Positions 25,354 to 34,296 of a stretch of 64,000 nt of DNA are shown piece by piece. The notes beneath the pieces are model-generated. The model saw nothing but the letters and a program-made list of their open reading frames with translations. It ran no database searches and had not been told where the DNA came from. Position 1 is the stretch's first letter. Each line of letters opens with the position of its first letter. The position numbers and the translations under genes were made by a program. The stretch spans positions 1,588,001 to 1,652,000 of the forward strand of contig NZ_CP078143.1 of assembly GCF_019891395.1 (NCBI RefSeq), in the 5' to 3' direction. Source of the stretch: Nitratireductor kimnyeongensis. Lineage in GTDB: Bacteria; Pseudomonadota; Alphaproteobacteria; Rhizobiales; Rhizobiaceae.

Positions 25354-25691
25354 GGCGTGTTCAACCGGCATCGACTTCTGTCGACCTGTCGCCACAGCCG
25401 CAGGGCATGAGCAACAATGGAGCTCGTTCTGCGCAGCGGCGCCTTCGCTGCGCGGTCTACACCCCTAAATCAAAGGACGAAGGGCTTGATCAGGAGTTCA
25501 ATTCGCTCGACGCCCATCGAGAAGCCTGTGCCTCCTTCGTCGCCTCACCGACCAGTCTTGGTTGGAAGCTGGTACCGGAGCGCTATGACGATGGTGGCCT
25601 GTCGGGCGGTACGATGGATCGCCCCGCTTTGCAGCGGCTGCTTCACCATATCCGTGACAAGATTGCGGCATCGGGGAAGAAGGGCATGTGA
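25350..25691 (+). pseudogene. Large serine recombinase, internally deleted remnant
   Basis: The N terminus matches the resolvase domain of large serine recombinases (RCAVYTPKSKDEGLDQEFNS, then RYDDGGLSGGTMDRPALQRL). The text then jumps to IRDKIAASGKKGM, which normally lies more than 100 residues downstream at the start of the recombinase domain. This marks an internal deletion. Translation ends at a TGA where the family usually has Trp. The catalytic Ser is present, but the normally conserved Arg two residues before it is Pro. The gene is inactive. It may be the relic of the integrase that moved the island, or an unrelated scar. Confidence 0.75.
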
Positions 25692-25813
25692 ATGGGAGCC
25701 CCCCAACCGAGACGACAGGTCGAATATCGACCAAATACCCCTAATCAGCGGGCCTTGAATGTAGAGGATGATGCACAAGTATTGGCCAAGCTACGGAAAA
25801 CACGCCGCTATGC

Positions 25814-25852
25814 GGATCGAGACTTGTGGGCTGAGTTTAACCGGCGGACGGT

Positions 25853-25858
<6 letters not shown>
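25814..25858 (+). repeat. Right copy of 45-bp direct repeat, abutting tRNA-Ala
   Basis: This is the partner of 6825-6869, with five mismatches in 45 nt. It ends with GGTTGGTGG, whose last six bases are the CCA end, the discriminator and the first two acceptor bases of the tRNA gene. Being next to a tRNA 3' end is typical of genomic-island boundaries. Confidence 0.7.
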
Positions 25859-25928
<70 letters not shown>

Positions 25929-26177
25929 ATTCGCCGGTGACCCGCATTTATGTCCGGTAAAGCCAGACTGTCAAGAATCCAGATTCCCCACTTCAATCTC
26001 TCCATGAGAGCAAACATTTCACCCCATTTTTCCATCCCCGACCGGCAAATGGCCGCGTCAGACTTGCCGCATCCATCGGCAATGGCTACATGTCGCAAAA
26101 TTCGCGGTATTGGAAGCAAGCGTCGTTATCGTTCCCGCTTGCCGACGACCGCGCTTAACACGGCCCAGGAGACCGGC

Positions 26178-26468
26178 ATGCTCGCGCTTATCCAGACCAT
26201 CATCATGGCGCTCGACATTTATTGGTGGCTGATTATCGGCTCAGCCGTTTTCTCCTGGCTCTATGCATTTAACGTAGTCAACCCTCGCAATCAGTTCGTT
26301 GGCTCGGTCGGCAATTTTCTTTTTCGTGTCACTGAGCCCGCGCTACGGCCAATACGGAACCTTTTGCCCGATCTCGGCGGGATCGACATCTCGCCAATCA
26401 TCCTGCTGCTGATTTTGTTTTTCGTTCGGCAGTTTATCCTGACGACCATCGCGCCCGCCCTTATCTGA
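26178..26468 (+). CDS. YggT-family membrane protein
   Basis: The 96-residue protein has two hydrophobic segments ([20 protein letters not shown] and [17 protein letters not shown]) separated by the conserved [20 protein letters not shown] loop of the YggT family. I chose ATG 26178 because AGGAGA lies just upstream; the open frame extends 76 codons further but is not protein-like. YggT proteins are inner-membrane proteins often linked to osmotic stress or cell-envelope processes. The pairing with the DUF167 gene 3 nt downstream is widely conserved. Confidence 0.9.
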   Translation: MLALIQTIIMALDIYWWLIIGSAVFSWLYAFNVVNPRNQFVGSVGNFLFRVTEPALRPIRNLLPDLGGIDISPIILLLILFFVRQFILTTIAPALI

Positions 26469-26471
26469 ACC

Positions 26472-26798
26472 GTGGTCGACGTCCCGCCCTTCTGTCGGTT
26501 GTCTGACGAGGGCCTCGCTTTGTTCGTCCGGTTGACGCCCAAATCTGCACGCGACGCCATCGAAGGCGCGGTAAAGACAGCAGACGGGCGCAGTCATCTG
26601 AAAGCGCGCGTGCGCGCCGTACCAGAGAATGGCAAAGCCAACGCCGCACTGGAGAAATTGCTCGCCAAAGAGTTCGGGGTCCCCCCAACCTCGGTTTCAG
26701 TCACCGGTGGAGCCACCGCGCGGCTCAAGACAGTGGAGATCAGGGGTGTACCCAAGGAGCTCCTCACGCATCTTGGCACGATCTTCGCACACCAATAG
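26472..26798 (+). CDS. DUF167 (YggU) family protein
   Basis: The 108-residue product carries the DUF167 core: LFVRLTPKSARDAIEG, then LKARVRAVPENGKANAALEK and SVSVTGGATARLKTVEIRG. It starts at GTG 26472, 3 nt after the yggT stop, so the two are coupled. The molecular role of the family is unknown. Confidence 0.9.
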   Translation: MVDVPPFCRLSDEGLALFVRLTPKSARDAIEGAVKTADGRSHLKARVRAVPENGKANAALEKLLAKEFGVPPTSVSVTGGATARLKTVEIRGVPKELLTHLGTIFAHQ

Positions 26799-26853
26799 GC
26801 GTTGTCACAAAATCCGTTTATGCTCGCCTCTCCTGAAGGAAGGAGCATGGCTT

Positions 26854-27465
26854 ATGCGACTGGCAATGGCGGGAATTCTGGTGGCAACGCTTGGTGGTCT
26901 TGCACAAGCCAGCGAGATCGAGAGCGCCTATACCGAAATCAACACGCAAGAGAATTGCGCGGCATTTGCCGCCCCTGCTGCCGATGACCCCGGTGAATGG
27001 ATGAATTTCGTCTGCGAGGGTTGGCGGGGCTACCCGGTGCTCATTTACTATGGTGATGCGCGGGAATCGATCTTTTACGGCTTCCCACCAGATGGCGATC
27101 TCGCGCCGGAATGGGAAAGCTTTGCCGGCTTCAACTCTACCGGATCGACCATCGAATGGCGCATCATGAGCGATGGTGACCGTAAGTGGCCCTTCGCAAC
27201 GATCCACCGATGGTTCGTCGACGATGGTGAGGGCGCGGGCGACAAGATTGAAGTACTTGCCGTGGAAAAGGTCGGGCAGGTTTTCGGTCGGGAGGGTTGC
27301 GTCATCGGGTATGTCGTCGCGACCGGCAACGGGAATGCCAACGAAAAAGCCCGCCGCATCGCCGATGGGCAGGCTTTCGATTTCGCGTGTGGCGCGGATC
27401 AGCCGGTGATCGACGCCGGCGATGTGCCGCTGCCCATGACGACGGGCAGCGAGGGCGGCGGTTGA
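26854..27465 (+). CDS. Secreted hypothetical protein with four cysteines
   Basis: I do not recognise a named family. The 203-residue product begins with a signal peptide (LAMAGILVATLGGLAQA-SE), and ATG 26854 has AAGGAAGGAG upstream. The mature part has four cysteines (QENCAAF, FVCEGW, GREGCVIG, DFACGAD), probably two disulfides, and aromatic patches such as LIYYGDARESIFYGF. It is likely a small periplasmic protein. It lies between the yggTU pair and convergent ppa, whose stop is 12 nt away. Confidence 0.75.
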   Translation: MRLAMAGILVATLGGLAQASEIESAYTEINTQENCAAFAAPAADDPGEWMNFVCEGWRGYPVLIYYGDARESIFYGFPPDGDLAPEWESFAGFNSTGSTIEWRIMSDGDRKWPFATIHRWFVDDGEGAGDKIEVLAVEKVGQVFGREGCVIGYVVATGNGNANEKARRIADGQAFDFACGADQPVIDAGDVPLPMTTGSEGGG

Positions 27466-27477
27466 GCGCCGCCCCTC

Positions 27478-28011
27478 TTACTTGCTCGCCTTGGCCCGCT
27501 CGACGGCCTCGACGATCAGCTTTCGGGCCGCCGCTGCATCCATCCAGTCGCCTATCTTCACCCACTTGCCGGGTTCCAGATCCTTGTAGTGCTCAAAGAA
27601 GTGCTGGATCTGCTGGAGCGTGATTTCCGGCAGGTCTGTGTAGTTCGTCACGTTTTCATAGCGGCGCGTCAGGTGCGGCGATGGTACGGCAATGATCTTC
27701 TCGTCCTGGCCGGAATTGTCTTCCATGATGAGCACGCCGATCGGCCGCACGTTGATAACGCAGCCGGGGATGAGCTGGCGTGTGTTGCAGACCAGCACAT
27801 CGATTGGATCGCCATCATCGGACAGCGTGTGGGGCACGAAGCCGTAATTGCCCGGATAGGTCATCGGCGTGTAGAGGAACCGGTCAACGACCAGCGTCCC
27901 GGAGTTCTTGTCCATCTCGTATTTGATAGGCTGACCGCCGACCGGCACTTCGATGATGACGTTCACGTCTTCTGGCGGATTGTCACCGGTGGAGATGGCG
28001 TCTATGCGCAT
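27478..28011 (-). CDS. ppa: Inorganic pyrophosphatase
   Basis: The 177-residue protein matches family I soluble pyrophosphatases. It contains [31 protein letters not shown] and the metal-binding DGDPIDVLV with its three Asp residues. It hydrolyses pyrophosphate to phosphate, pulling biosynthetic reactions forward in the cytoplasm. Length is typical. It appears to be a single-gene unit converging on the secreted hypothetical protein. Confidence 0.96.
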   Translation of the reverse strand: MRIDAISTGDNPPEDVNVIIEVPVGGQPIKYEMDKNSGTLVVDRFLYTPMTYPGNYGFVPHTLSDDGDPIDVLVCNTRQLIPGCVINVRPIGVLIMEDNSGQDEKIIAVPSPHLTRRYENVTNYTDLPEITLQQIQHFFEHYKDLEPGKWVKIGDWMDAAAARKLIVEAVERAKASK

Positions 28012-28217
28012 GGGAAAAGCAACCTCTGTTCTGACAGTTATGGCTGCCGCATACCGGCATGGTGACAGTGGAGCCAGCCAGACGGAGCAGCCCGGAAACG
28101 GATGGCTGCCGCTTTATCGCGTCATAAGCCGCATGGCAATGCAGCGAATGGTGCAGTGCGAAAGTTTTGCCGCTCAGGATGAGCTACTTGAATGCGTTGA
28201 AAACGCGAGGCTAGGCC

Positions 28218-28724
28218 TTAATCCCAGACGAAAGCCAGCTTGCGGAGCGCACGGTGCTCAAACACTTCGACACCCTCTGCGATATCTCGTCCGCCAGCAC
28301 CCGAATAAAATGCGAGAGCCGGTTCATTGTCCTCCAACGCCCAGACGACCAACCCTTGGAGGCCATGGGCTTCCAGCATATCGCGCGCAGCCTGGAAGAG
28401 CCGGCGACCAAGCCCGACGCCCTGATACTCAGGCCGAAGGTAGAGCTCGTAGATCTCGCCTTCTTGAGCGAGTTCGCGAGCACGGTTCCGCCCGAGTGTT
28501 GCATAGCCAGCAATCTCGCCGCCTATCTCAATCACCAGAACGGTAGCGGAGCGGCGTATCGCGTTGGCCCACCAGCGCGGCCCGCGACGGCCAATCATGC
28601 GTCCAAGGGCCTGATAGGGGATGATGCCGGTATAAGCCCCGCGCCATGCGCTGTCATGAACCTCGGCGATGGCCTCGGCGTCGTACGGCTCTGCTCGTCT
28701 GATGTCGATCGTCAGCGTGTTCAT
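28218..28724 (-). CDS. GNAT-family N-acetyltransferase
   Basis: The 168-residue protein has GNAT motif A in IYELYLRPEYQGVGLGRRLF (acetyl-CoA binding, Q-x-x-G-x-G/A) and motif B in GLVVWALEDNEPALAFYSGAG. The N terminus (IRRAEPYDAEAIAEVHDSAW) is typical of the family. The acceptor substrate cannot be predicted. It sits alone between ppa and the TPM/LemA operon. Confidence 0.88.
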   Translation of the reverse strand: MNTLTIDIRRAEPYDAEAIAEVHDSAWRGAYTGIIPYQALGRMIGRRGPRWWANAIRRSATVLVIEIGGEIAGYATLGRNRARELAQEGEIYELYLRPEYQGVGLGRRLFQAARDMLEAHGLQGLVVWALEDNEPALAFYSGAGGRDIAEGVEVFEHRALRKLAFVWD

Positions 28725-28812
28725 AATTGTTTAACCATAGCTGCGTCGGGTCGACATGCGCAAGCATTAGAGCGCTCATCTTTGCAGTCACACACAAATC
28801 GCCGAAAAGCGC

Positions 28813-29457
28813 TCAGATCTCGGTCAAACGGTCCGCGATTTCGTTGGAATTACGTCGTCCTGCGGGAAAATGCCGAGAAAGCACCTCGCCTGCAAATGCG
28901 ATCGTTTCCGCGAAGCCGTCAGCCAGCGTACCACGCCGCGCGTGCTCCAGCATCAGCGCGACGCTCTCGTTCCAGACTGTCTGCTCCACGCGAGCATCGA
29001 TCTCGGAATCAGCGACAATCTCCACATAGCGTTCCGCCAACGAAACGAAAATGAGAACGCCGGTTCGTCCTTTGGTTACATGAATGTTGTGAGCAAGGAA
29101 CTGGTTCTGCGCATTGGCGTGTGCACGTCTGTATTTCAGCGCTTTGGGTACCAGCGCGACACGTAGCCTTTCAAACACGGCTACCAGACCTGCCGCTGCG
29201 CCGAAAGCAGCGAGCTGGGCCACCGCAAAGTGCACAGGATCGATCGAGATCCACCAATGCCTGAGAAGAAAGGCAAGGAACGGCCCGAGGATGAAGATGG
29301 CGAGCGCCACAATCAGGCAAGCAGGATAAAGATAGGCATCACTCGAACGCGCAAGCACACAGTAGATCTCACCCGATGTCTTTTTCTCGGCCTCAGCGAT
29401 TGCACGGGCGATTTGTTCGTGTTCCGCGTCCGAAAGCCGTTTCATGCGTCCTGTCAT
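28813..29457 (-). CDS. TPM-domain membrane protein without signal peptide
   Basis: The 214-residue protein starts at ATG 29457, 2 nt after the stop of the upstream TPM gene. It begins with a soluble KRLSDAEHEQIARAIAEAEK, then two membrane helices (LYPACLIVALAIFILGPFLA and FAVAQLAAFGAAAGLVAVF). The second half (KGRTGVLIFVSLAERYVEIV, DARVEQTVWNES) resembles the TPM fold. The domain order, with membrane segments before the second part, differs from the YgcG-like neighbour. It forms an operon with lemA and that neighbour. Function is unknown. Confidence 0.8.
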   Translation of the reverse strand: MTGRMKRLSDAEHEQIARAIAEAEKKTSGEIYCVLARSSDAYLYPACLIVALAIFILGPFLAFLLRHWWISIDPVHFAVAQLAAFGAAAGLVAVFERLRVALVPKALKYRRAHANAQNQFLAHNIHVTKGRTGVLIFVSLAERYVEIVADSEIDARVEQTVWNESVALMLEHARRGTLADGFAETIAFAGEVLSRHFPAGRRNSNEIADRLTEI

Positions 29458-29459
29458 CT

Positions 29460-30293
29460 CTACCAGCTCCCCGAAGCACCGCCGCCGCCCGACGAGCCAC
29501 CGCCGCCGGAAAAGCCGCCACCGCCGGAAGACCAGCCTCCCGATGACCGTCCCCCGGAGGAACCGCCACGCGACTTTGTGTAGTCCACCGTCATGCCGAG
29601 CCATTTGTAACGTCCAGGCCCAATCTTGCGGCCGAACATCGGCGGCAGGAACGCCATGGCGAAACCACCGAAAAAGAACGTACCCCAAACGATGAAGAAC
29701 AGGATGACCGGCCAGGCAGGCTCTCCGTCATTCTGCTGGTTGCGTCTGGCACGCGCTTCGAGCTCGGCTGCATTGCCTTCCAAAACCATGATGATGTCAT
29801 CGACCGCATCACTGATGCCCGCCGAAAAATCGCCAGCACGAAAGGCCGGCACCATGGTGTTTTCGATAATAAGTTTTGAATGCAGGTCGGTCAGCGTTCC
29901 CTCAAGACCGTAACCCACCTCAATGCGCATCTTGCGGTCATCAAGCGCAACGAGGAGCAGGACACCATTGTCTTCGCCGGCCTGCCCTAGCCCCCAGGCG
30001 CGAAACAATTGGTTAGCAAAAGGTTCCAACGCCTCTCCATCCAGGCTCCTGATTGTGGCAACCACGATCTGATCCGACGATCTCGCCTGGAAAGCTTCGA
30101 GCCGCGAACTCAGGGCCGCTTCGGTGGCTGCATCGACGATCCCCGCATTGTCGACCACCCGCCCGGTAAGCCTTGGCAACTCGACAGCAGCGATCGGGGA
30201 CGTCGCCACGAGCCAGATCAATCCCGCCACAATTGCAGGCCAGATGTTGCGGTGACCAAACGCGATCAGCGTCCGCCAAGCAGCCTCCCCCAT
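29460..30293 (-). CDS. TPM-domain (YgcG-like) membrane-anchored protein
   Basis: The 277-residue protein has an N-terminal signal or anchor (NIWPAIVAGLIWLVATSPIA). A TPM domain follows (LTGRVVDNAGIVDAATEAAL; DNGVLLLVALDDRKMRIEVG; YGLEGTLTDL), then a membrane helix (WPVILFFIVWGTFFFGGFAM) and a Gly/Ser-rich low-complexity C-terminal tail. This is the standard YgcG architecture. TPM proteins have been linked to photosystem repair in plants and to envelope maintenance in bacteria. It starts 13 nt after the lemA stop. Confidence 0.9.
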   Translation of the reverse strand: MGEAAWRTLIAFGHRNIWPAIVAGLIWLVATSPIAAVELPRLTGRVVDNAGIVDAATEAALSSRLEAFQARSSDQIVVATIRSLDGEALEPFANQLFRAWGLGQAGEDNGVLLLVALDDRKMRIEVGYGLEGTLTDLHSKLIIENTMVPAFRAGDFSAGISDAVDDIIMVLEGNAAELEARARRNQQNDGEPAWPVILFFIVWGTFFFGGFAMAFLPPMFGRKIGPGRYKWLGMTVDYTKSRGGSSGGRSSGGWSSGGGGFSGGGGSSGGGGASGSW

Positions 30294-30306
30294 GGATCAG
30301 TCTCCG

Positions 30307-30945
30307 TCAGCCGCCGCTGCTGGTGCCGAAATTCACAGACGGCACATCCATCTTCTCTTCTGAGATCGTGAAGGTCTCATAGGGTTCATTGCCGGTGAAC
30401 CAGAACATCGCCCAAAGCATGGAGGGAAGCGTTTTCAACGAGGTGTTGTAGAGCCGGACCGCCTCGATATAGTCACGTCGCGCCACGGCAATACGGTTTT
30501 CCGTTCCCTCGAGCTGCGCCTGCAAAGCAAGAAAGTTCTGGCTCGATTTCAGATCCGGATAATTCTCGACCACAGCAAGAAGACGAGAGAGCGCACCGGA
30601 GAGACCGGCCTGACTTTCCTGAAATGCCTTGAAGGCCTCGGGATCAGTCAGCATATCGGGCGAGACCTGAACCTGGGTCGCTTTCGCGCGCGCCTCGACA
30701 ACGCCTTCCAGAACCTCGCGCTCCTGCGCCGCATAGCCCTTCACCGTCTCAACCAGATTGGGAATCAGATCGGCGCGGCGCTGATACTGGTTCAGGACTT
30801 CGCTCCAGGCCGCTTTCGCTTGTTCCTCGCGTGTTGGAATGGTGTTGAAACCGCAAGCTGACAACAGCGGCAGCATCAGGCAAAGCACCAGCAAGGATAA
30901 ATGACCGCGCACAGGCGTGGCGGCGAGCGGTTTGGCAATCGACAT
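30307..30945 (-). CDS. LemA-family lipoprotein
   Basis: ATG 30945 is preceded by GGAGGT. The 212-residue protein has a lipoprotein signal with lipobox LLSAC (LVLCLMLPLLSACGFNTI). The LemA core follows: QYQRRADLIPNLVETVKGYA, then LAVVENYPDLKSSQNFLALQ and RRDYIEAVRLYN. LemA genes very often precede TPM-domain genes, as here, and the three genes form one operon. The product is expected in the envelope. Its biochemical activity is not established. Confidence 0.93.
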   Translation of the reverse strand: MSIAKPLAATPVRGHLSLLVLCLMLPLLSACGFNTIPTREEQAKAAWSEVLNQYQRRADLIPNLVETVKGYAAQEREVLEGVVEARAKATQVQVSPDMLTDPEAFKAFQESQAGLSGALSRLLAVVENYPDLKSSQNFLALQAQLEGTENRIAVARRDYIEAVRLYNTSLKTLPSMLWAMFWFTGNEPYETFTISEEKMDVPSVNFGTSSGG

Positions 30946-31074
30946 GAAGGAACACCTCCGGAAAATTGGTTCTCTCGACATTAGAACATGGTCCACTGAT
31001 AGGAAACCAATTCCGAACTACGGATCCATGATGTACGGTCGGGTTTGAATAAGGGCAACGGGTTTTTTTGCGCA

Positions 31075-31323
31075 GTGTCAGCACAGAAGCGGGATAAGCA
31101 GGCAGAAGCGGAATCGCGGCGGATCCTCGACCGGGTTAGCCGCGAAAGCGAAGGCAGCTCCATGATGACCCGCGCGCGCGATCACATTTCGGCCAGGGAC
31201 GCAGAACAAGACGACCCGATCGAACTATGGGGAACGCGGATCGGCAGAGGCATCGCTGTAACCACCCTAACTGCGCTCATCCTTTGGATTCTCCTCTACG
31301 TTTTCGGTATCATCGGCGGATGA
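31075..31323 (+). CDS. Small single-helix membrane protein
   Basis: The protein has a charged N-terminal half (RDKQAEAESRRILDRVSRES), an acidic DAEQDDPIELWGTRIGR segment and one C-terminal membrane helix (IAVTTLTALILWILLYVFGI). I use GTG 31075, giving 82 residues; TTG 31045 in the same frame is also possible and neither has a strong ribosome site. Its stop overlaps the pdxY start (ATGA), so the two are cotranslated. I do not recognise the family. It looks like a conserved rhizobial small protein. Confidence 0.65.
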   Translation: MSAQKRDKQAEAESRRILDRVSRESEGSSMMTRARDHISARDAEQDDPIELWGTRIGRGIAVTTLTALILWILLYVFGIIGG

Positions 31324-32216
31324 ATGACAGCATGACCAAAGAAGAACACCGGTGCGAAGCCGGCGCCGTCATTGTCATATCCAGCCATGTAGCGCGCGGG
31401 AGCGTTGGAAATCGCGCTGCCGTATTTACATTGGAGGCGCTCGGTTTTCCGGTCTGGGCGGTCCCGACTGTCATCCTGCCTTGGCACCCGGGCCACGGGC
31501 CTGCCACACGCATCGTGCCGGACCCCGGCCAGTTCGCGCGTTTTATCAAAGACCTCGAGAACGCGCCTTGGCTCGGCGAAGTCTCAGCGGTTCTGTCCGG
31601 CTATCTCGGCGGTCCTGAACAGGCGCATGCGATAGCTGGCTTGGTGGAAACCCTCAAAACGCGCAATCCAGAGGCGCGCTACGTCTGCGATCCCGTGCTT
31701 GGAGATCGGGGCGGACTTTATGTCCCTGAGACAACAGCTGCAGCCATTCGTGATCGGCTGATGCCACTGGCCGATATTGCAACCCCAAACCGCTATGAAC
31801 TGGCTTGGCTCACGGGCGTCGATATTGACGGTACCGATTCTGCGATCCGTGCTGCCCGAAAGTCACCCCCTGCCGAAGTGATGGTGACATCCGCTCCCGC
31901 GAGCAGCCCCGACCGCCTGGCAAATCTGCTGGTCGGGGAGACGGAAGTCCTGCGCGCGGCCCATGACAGCATTCCCAAAGCTCCAAACGGTACCGGCGAT
32001 CTCACCGCGGCACTTTACCTTGCCCGATTGCTCGCGGGCGAGAAGCAGGAAGAAGCTCTCGCCAAGACCACAGGCTCGGTAGTCGCAATCCTCAACAGGG
32101 CGACCGAACGCGGGTCTGATGAGCTGATGCTGGAAACAGACCGGCAAATTCTAACAAGGCCCCAGACGACGATAGAGATCGAGCACATCGCGGAGCCTGT
32201 TTCCACCACACACTGA
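31320..32216 (+). CDS. pdxY: Pyridoxal kinase
   Basis: The 298-residue protein has the PdxK/PdxY ribokinase-like fold. It shows VISSHVARGSVGNRAAVFTL at the N terminus (substrate-binding Ser), YVCDPVLGDRGGLYV, IATPNRYELAWLTG, and the anion-hole/catalytic GTGDLTAALYLARLL near the C terminus with the catalytic Asp. It phosphorylates pyridoxal, a salvage route to the cofactor PLP. The start ATG overlaps the previous stop by 4 nt. Confidence 0.93.
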   Translation: MNDSMTKEEHRCEAGAVIVISSHVARGSVGNRAAVFTLEALGFPVWAVPTVILPWHPGHGPATRIVPDPGQFARFIKDLENAPWLGEVSAVLSGYLGGPEQAHAIAGLVETLKTRNPEARYVCDPVLGDRGGLYVPETTAAAIRDRLMPLADIATPNRYELAWLTGVDIDGTDSAIRAARKSPPAEVMVTSAPASSPDRLANLLVGETEVLRAAHDSIPKAPNGTGDLTAALYLARLLAGEKQEEALAKTTGSVVAILNRATERGSDELMLETDRQILTRPQTTIEIEHIAEPVSTTH

Positions 32217-32379
32217 AGTCGCCGGAGTTACGCAGGGAGGCCAAACGACTGAGGCCACAGGATTGCGGCGGGTTCAATTAATTGAACATGCTTGATGCCA
32301 TCGAGCACGGTGCACAGCAGTGTTGCAGGCGGATCAAATCGGATTGCACGCTAGGCATTTTCTCGCTATTCGAAAGCCC

Positions 32380-33024
32380 ATGACGCACCTTCCTGAACGC
32401 CTTATCTCCGGCTACCGCAATTTTATGGCAGGCCGATACAGCTCCGAGAGTGAGCGCTACCGCAAACTGGCCAACGAAGGCCAGTCGCCGCAGACCATGG
32501 TCATTGCATGTTGTGATTCACGTGCGGCGCCGGAAACGATCTTCGATTGCGGCCCGGGTGAGCTTTTCGTTGTACGCAACGTAGCCAATCTTGTGCCGCC
32601 TTATGAGCCCGATGACCATCATCACGGCACCTCAGCGGCGCTGGAATTTGCTGTGCAAAGCCTGAAGGTGAAGCACATTGTTGTAATGGGACACGGCCGC
32701 TGCGGCGGTATCGGAGCCGCGCTTAACCCCTCGGCCGAGCCGCTTTCGCCGGGCGATTTCATTGGAAAATGGATGAGTCTGGTCGGGCCGGCAGCCGAAG
32801 CGGTATCCGGCAATGAATTGATGACACCGGCGGAGCGCCAGACGGCACTGGAACGTATTTCGATCCGCTATCAGGTGCAGAACCTGCGCAGTTTCCCATG
32901 CGTGAAAATTCTGGAAGACAAGGGCAAGCTCTCCCTGCACGGCGCCTGGTTCGATATCTCCAGCGGCGAGCTGTGGGTGATGAACCCCCAGTCTGGCGAT
33001 TTCGAGCGACCGCAGCTCGACTAA
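32380..33024 (+). CDS. Beta-class carbonic anhydrase
   Basis: The 214-residue protein contains the zinc-binding motifs of beta carbonic anhydrases: CCDSR (Cys45, Asp46, Arg48) and the later MGHGRCGG with the ligand His and Cys, plus VVRNVANLVPPYEPD. It interconverts CO2 and bicarbonate. ATG 32380 is chosen because the family N terminus (LISGYRNFM) follows directly. The upstream in-frame extension of 20 codons is not conserved-looking. Confidence 0.93.
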   Translation: MTHLPERLISGYRNFMAGRYSSESERYRKLANEGQSPQTMVIACCDSRAAPETIFDCGPGELFVVRNVANLVPPYEPDDHHHGTSAALEFAVQSLKVKHIVVMGHGRCGGIGAALNPSAEPLSPGDFIGKWMSLVGPAAEAVSGNELMTPAERQTALERISIRYQVQNLRSFPCVKILEDKGKLSLHGAWFDISSGELWVMNPQSGDFERPQLD

Positions 33025-33033
33025 AGGGCGTTC

Positions 33034-34296
33034 TTAAACCGGACCCGGCGGGCTCGGCCGCAGCGCCGTTGCCAATGTCGGCTCCGGTAGCCTGTTCCAG
33101 ATCAGCCATGAGGTAATCGCGACGGCTCCGAACGTCGGGATGATCAGCACCATCGCCAACACCGGATCGCCGATCAGGGCGGCAATAGTGCCTCCGGCGA
33201 GCCCGGTGCCCATTTGCAAAAACCCGGTGAGCGAGGATGCTGAGCCCGCAATCCGCGGAAACGGTGCGAGCCCGGCTGTCATCATCGCCGGCATCACGAA
33301 GGCAATACCGAAGGCATAGACTCCCACGGGGCCCATCACCCCGATAAAGCTCGGTTTGAACTGGGTGAGTGAAAGGATCATCAGTACGCTTCCTGCAGCG
33401 ATAGCAGCAAGACCGATGGGCACCAGCCTGTAGGCACCGAGTGTCTTCATCAGAAACCGCGCCGCGACTGCACCGATAAAATACATGCCCGACTGCGCAA
33501 GCATGCCGATTCCGAATTCAGCCGGGGTGAGACCGACCCGGCTCATCAGGATAAAGGGTAATACGGTTGCCTGGGTATAGAGAGCGCCGACCGTACCTGC
33601 GATGACCAGGCTTGAAAGCATGAAATAGGCATTGCCGAGCAAAAGACCATAGGAATGGATCAAGGCCTTCGGACTGATCCGCGACAGGTCTCGTTCAACC
33701 GTTTCACGCATGCAGAAATGAACCACGAGAGAAATCACGACGCCTGCCACAAGCATCAGGCCGAAGATCGCATGCCAACCCGCGAGTTGCATGGTCAGCC
33801 CGCCGAGCGTTGGAGCGAACGCCGGTCCGATTGCAAGGATGATGCCTATAAGATTCATGATCCGGGCAGAGCTCTCATGCGTGAACAGGTCACGCACGAC
33901 CGCACGCGATACCGCTACACCCACTGCTGCACCGAAGCCCTGCAAAAATCGCGCTGCGATAAGCGTCTCGATGTTGGGCGACATCAGCGCAACAAAGCTT
34001 GCCACCACATAGATACCGAGAAAGCCGAAAGTGACCGGCTTGCGCCCCAGTCCATCCGAAAGAGGGCCGCAGAAAAGCTGTGCTAATGCAAAGCCGGCAA
34101 AGTAAAGCGATATGGTCATCTTGACCGCCGCTTCCGTCGTGCCGAACGCTTCGACAATCTGTGGCATTGCGGGCGTGAAAAGCGCCATCGAAACCGGCCC
34201 TAGCGCCACCAGCATTGCCCCGATGATGCTGACGCGCCGTTCGCTCATGAGCGGCGATGCGACAGCTTCGTCCGATCGTTTCGCGCGCAGATTCAT
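33034..34296 (-). CDS. Bcr/CflA-family multidrug efflux MFS transporter
   Basis: The 420-residue protein has about twelve membrane helices and Bcr/CflA landmarks: LYFAGFALAQLFCGPLSDGL, then GRKPVTFGFLGIY (the MFS loop 2-3 motif), ARFLQGFGAAVGVAVSRAVV and RDLF. The start ATG at 34296 overlaps the marR stop (ATGA), so the pair is a regulator-pump operon. The drug-proton antiporter role is inferred from the family; the exported compound is unknown. Confidence 0.93.
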   Translation of the reverse strand: MNLRAKRSDEAVASPLMSERRVSIIGAMLVALGPVSMALFTPAMPQIVEAFGTTEAAVKMTISLYFAGFALAQLFCGPLSDGLGRKPVTFGFLGIYVVASFVALMSPNIETLIAARFLQGFGAAVGVAVSRAVVRDLFTHESSARIMNLIGIILAIGPAFAPTLGGLTMQLAGWHAIFGLMLVAGVVISLVVHFCMRETVERDLSRISPKALIHSYGLLLGNAYFMLSSLVIAGTVGALYTQATVLPFILMSRVGLTPAEFGIGMLAQSGMYFIGAVAARFLMKTLGAYRLVPIGLAAIAAGSVLMILSLTQFKPSFIGVMGPVGVYAFGIAFVMPAMMTAGLAPFPRIAGSASSLTGFLQMGTGLAGGTIAALIGDPVLAMVLIIPTFGAVAITSWLIWNRLPEPTLATALRPSPPGPV

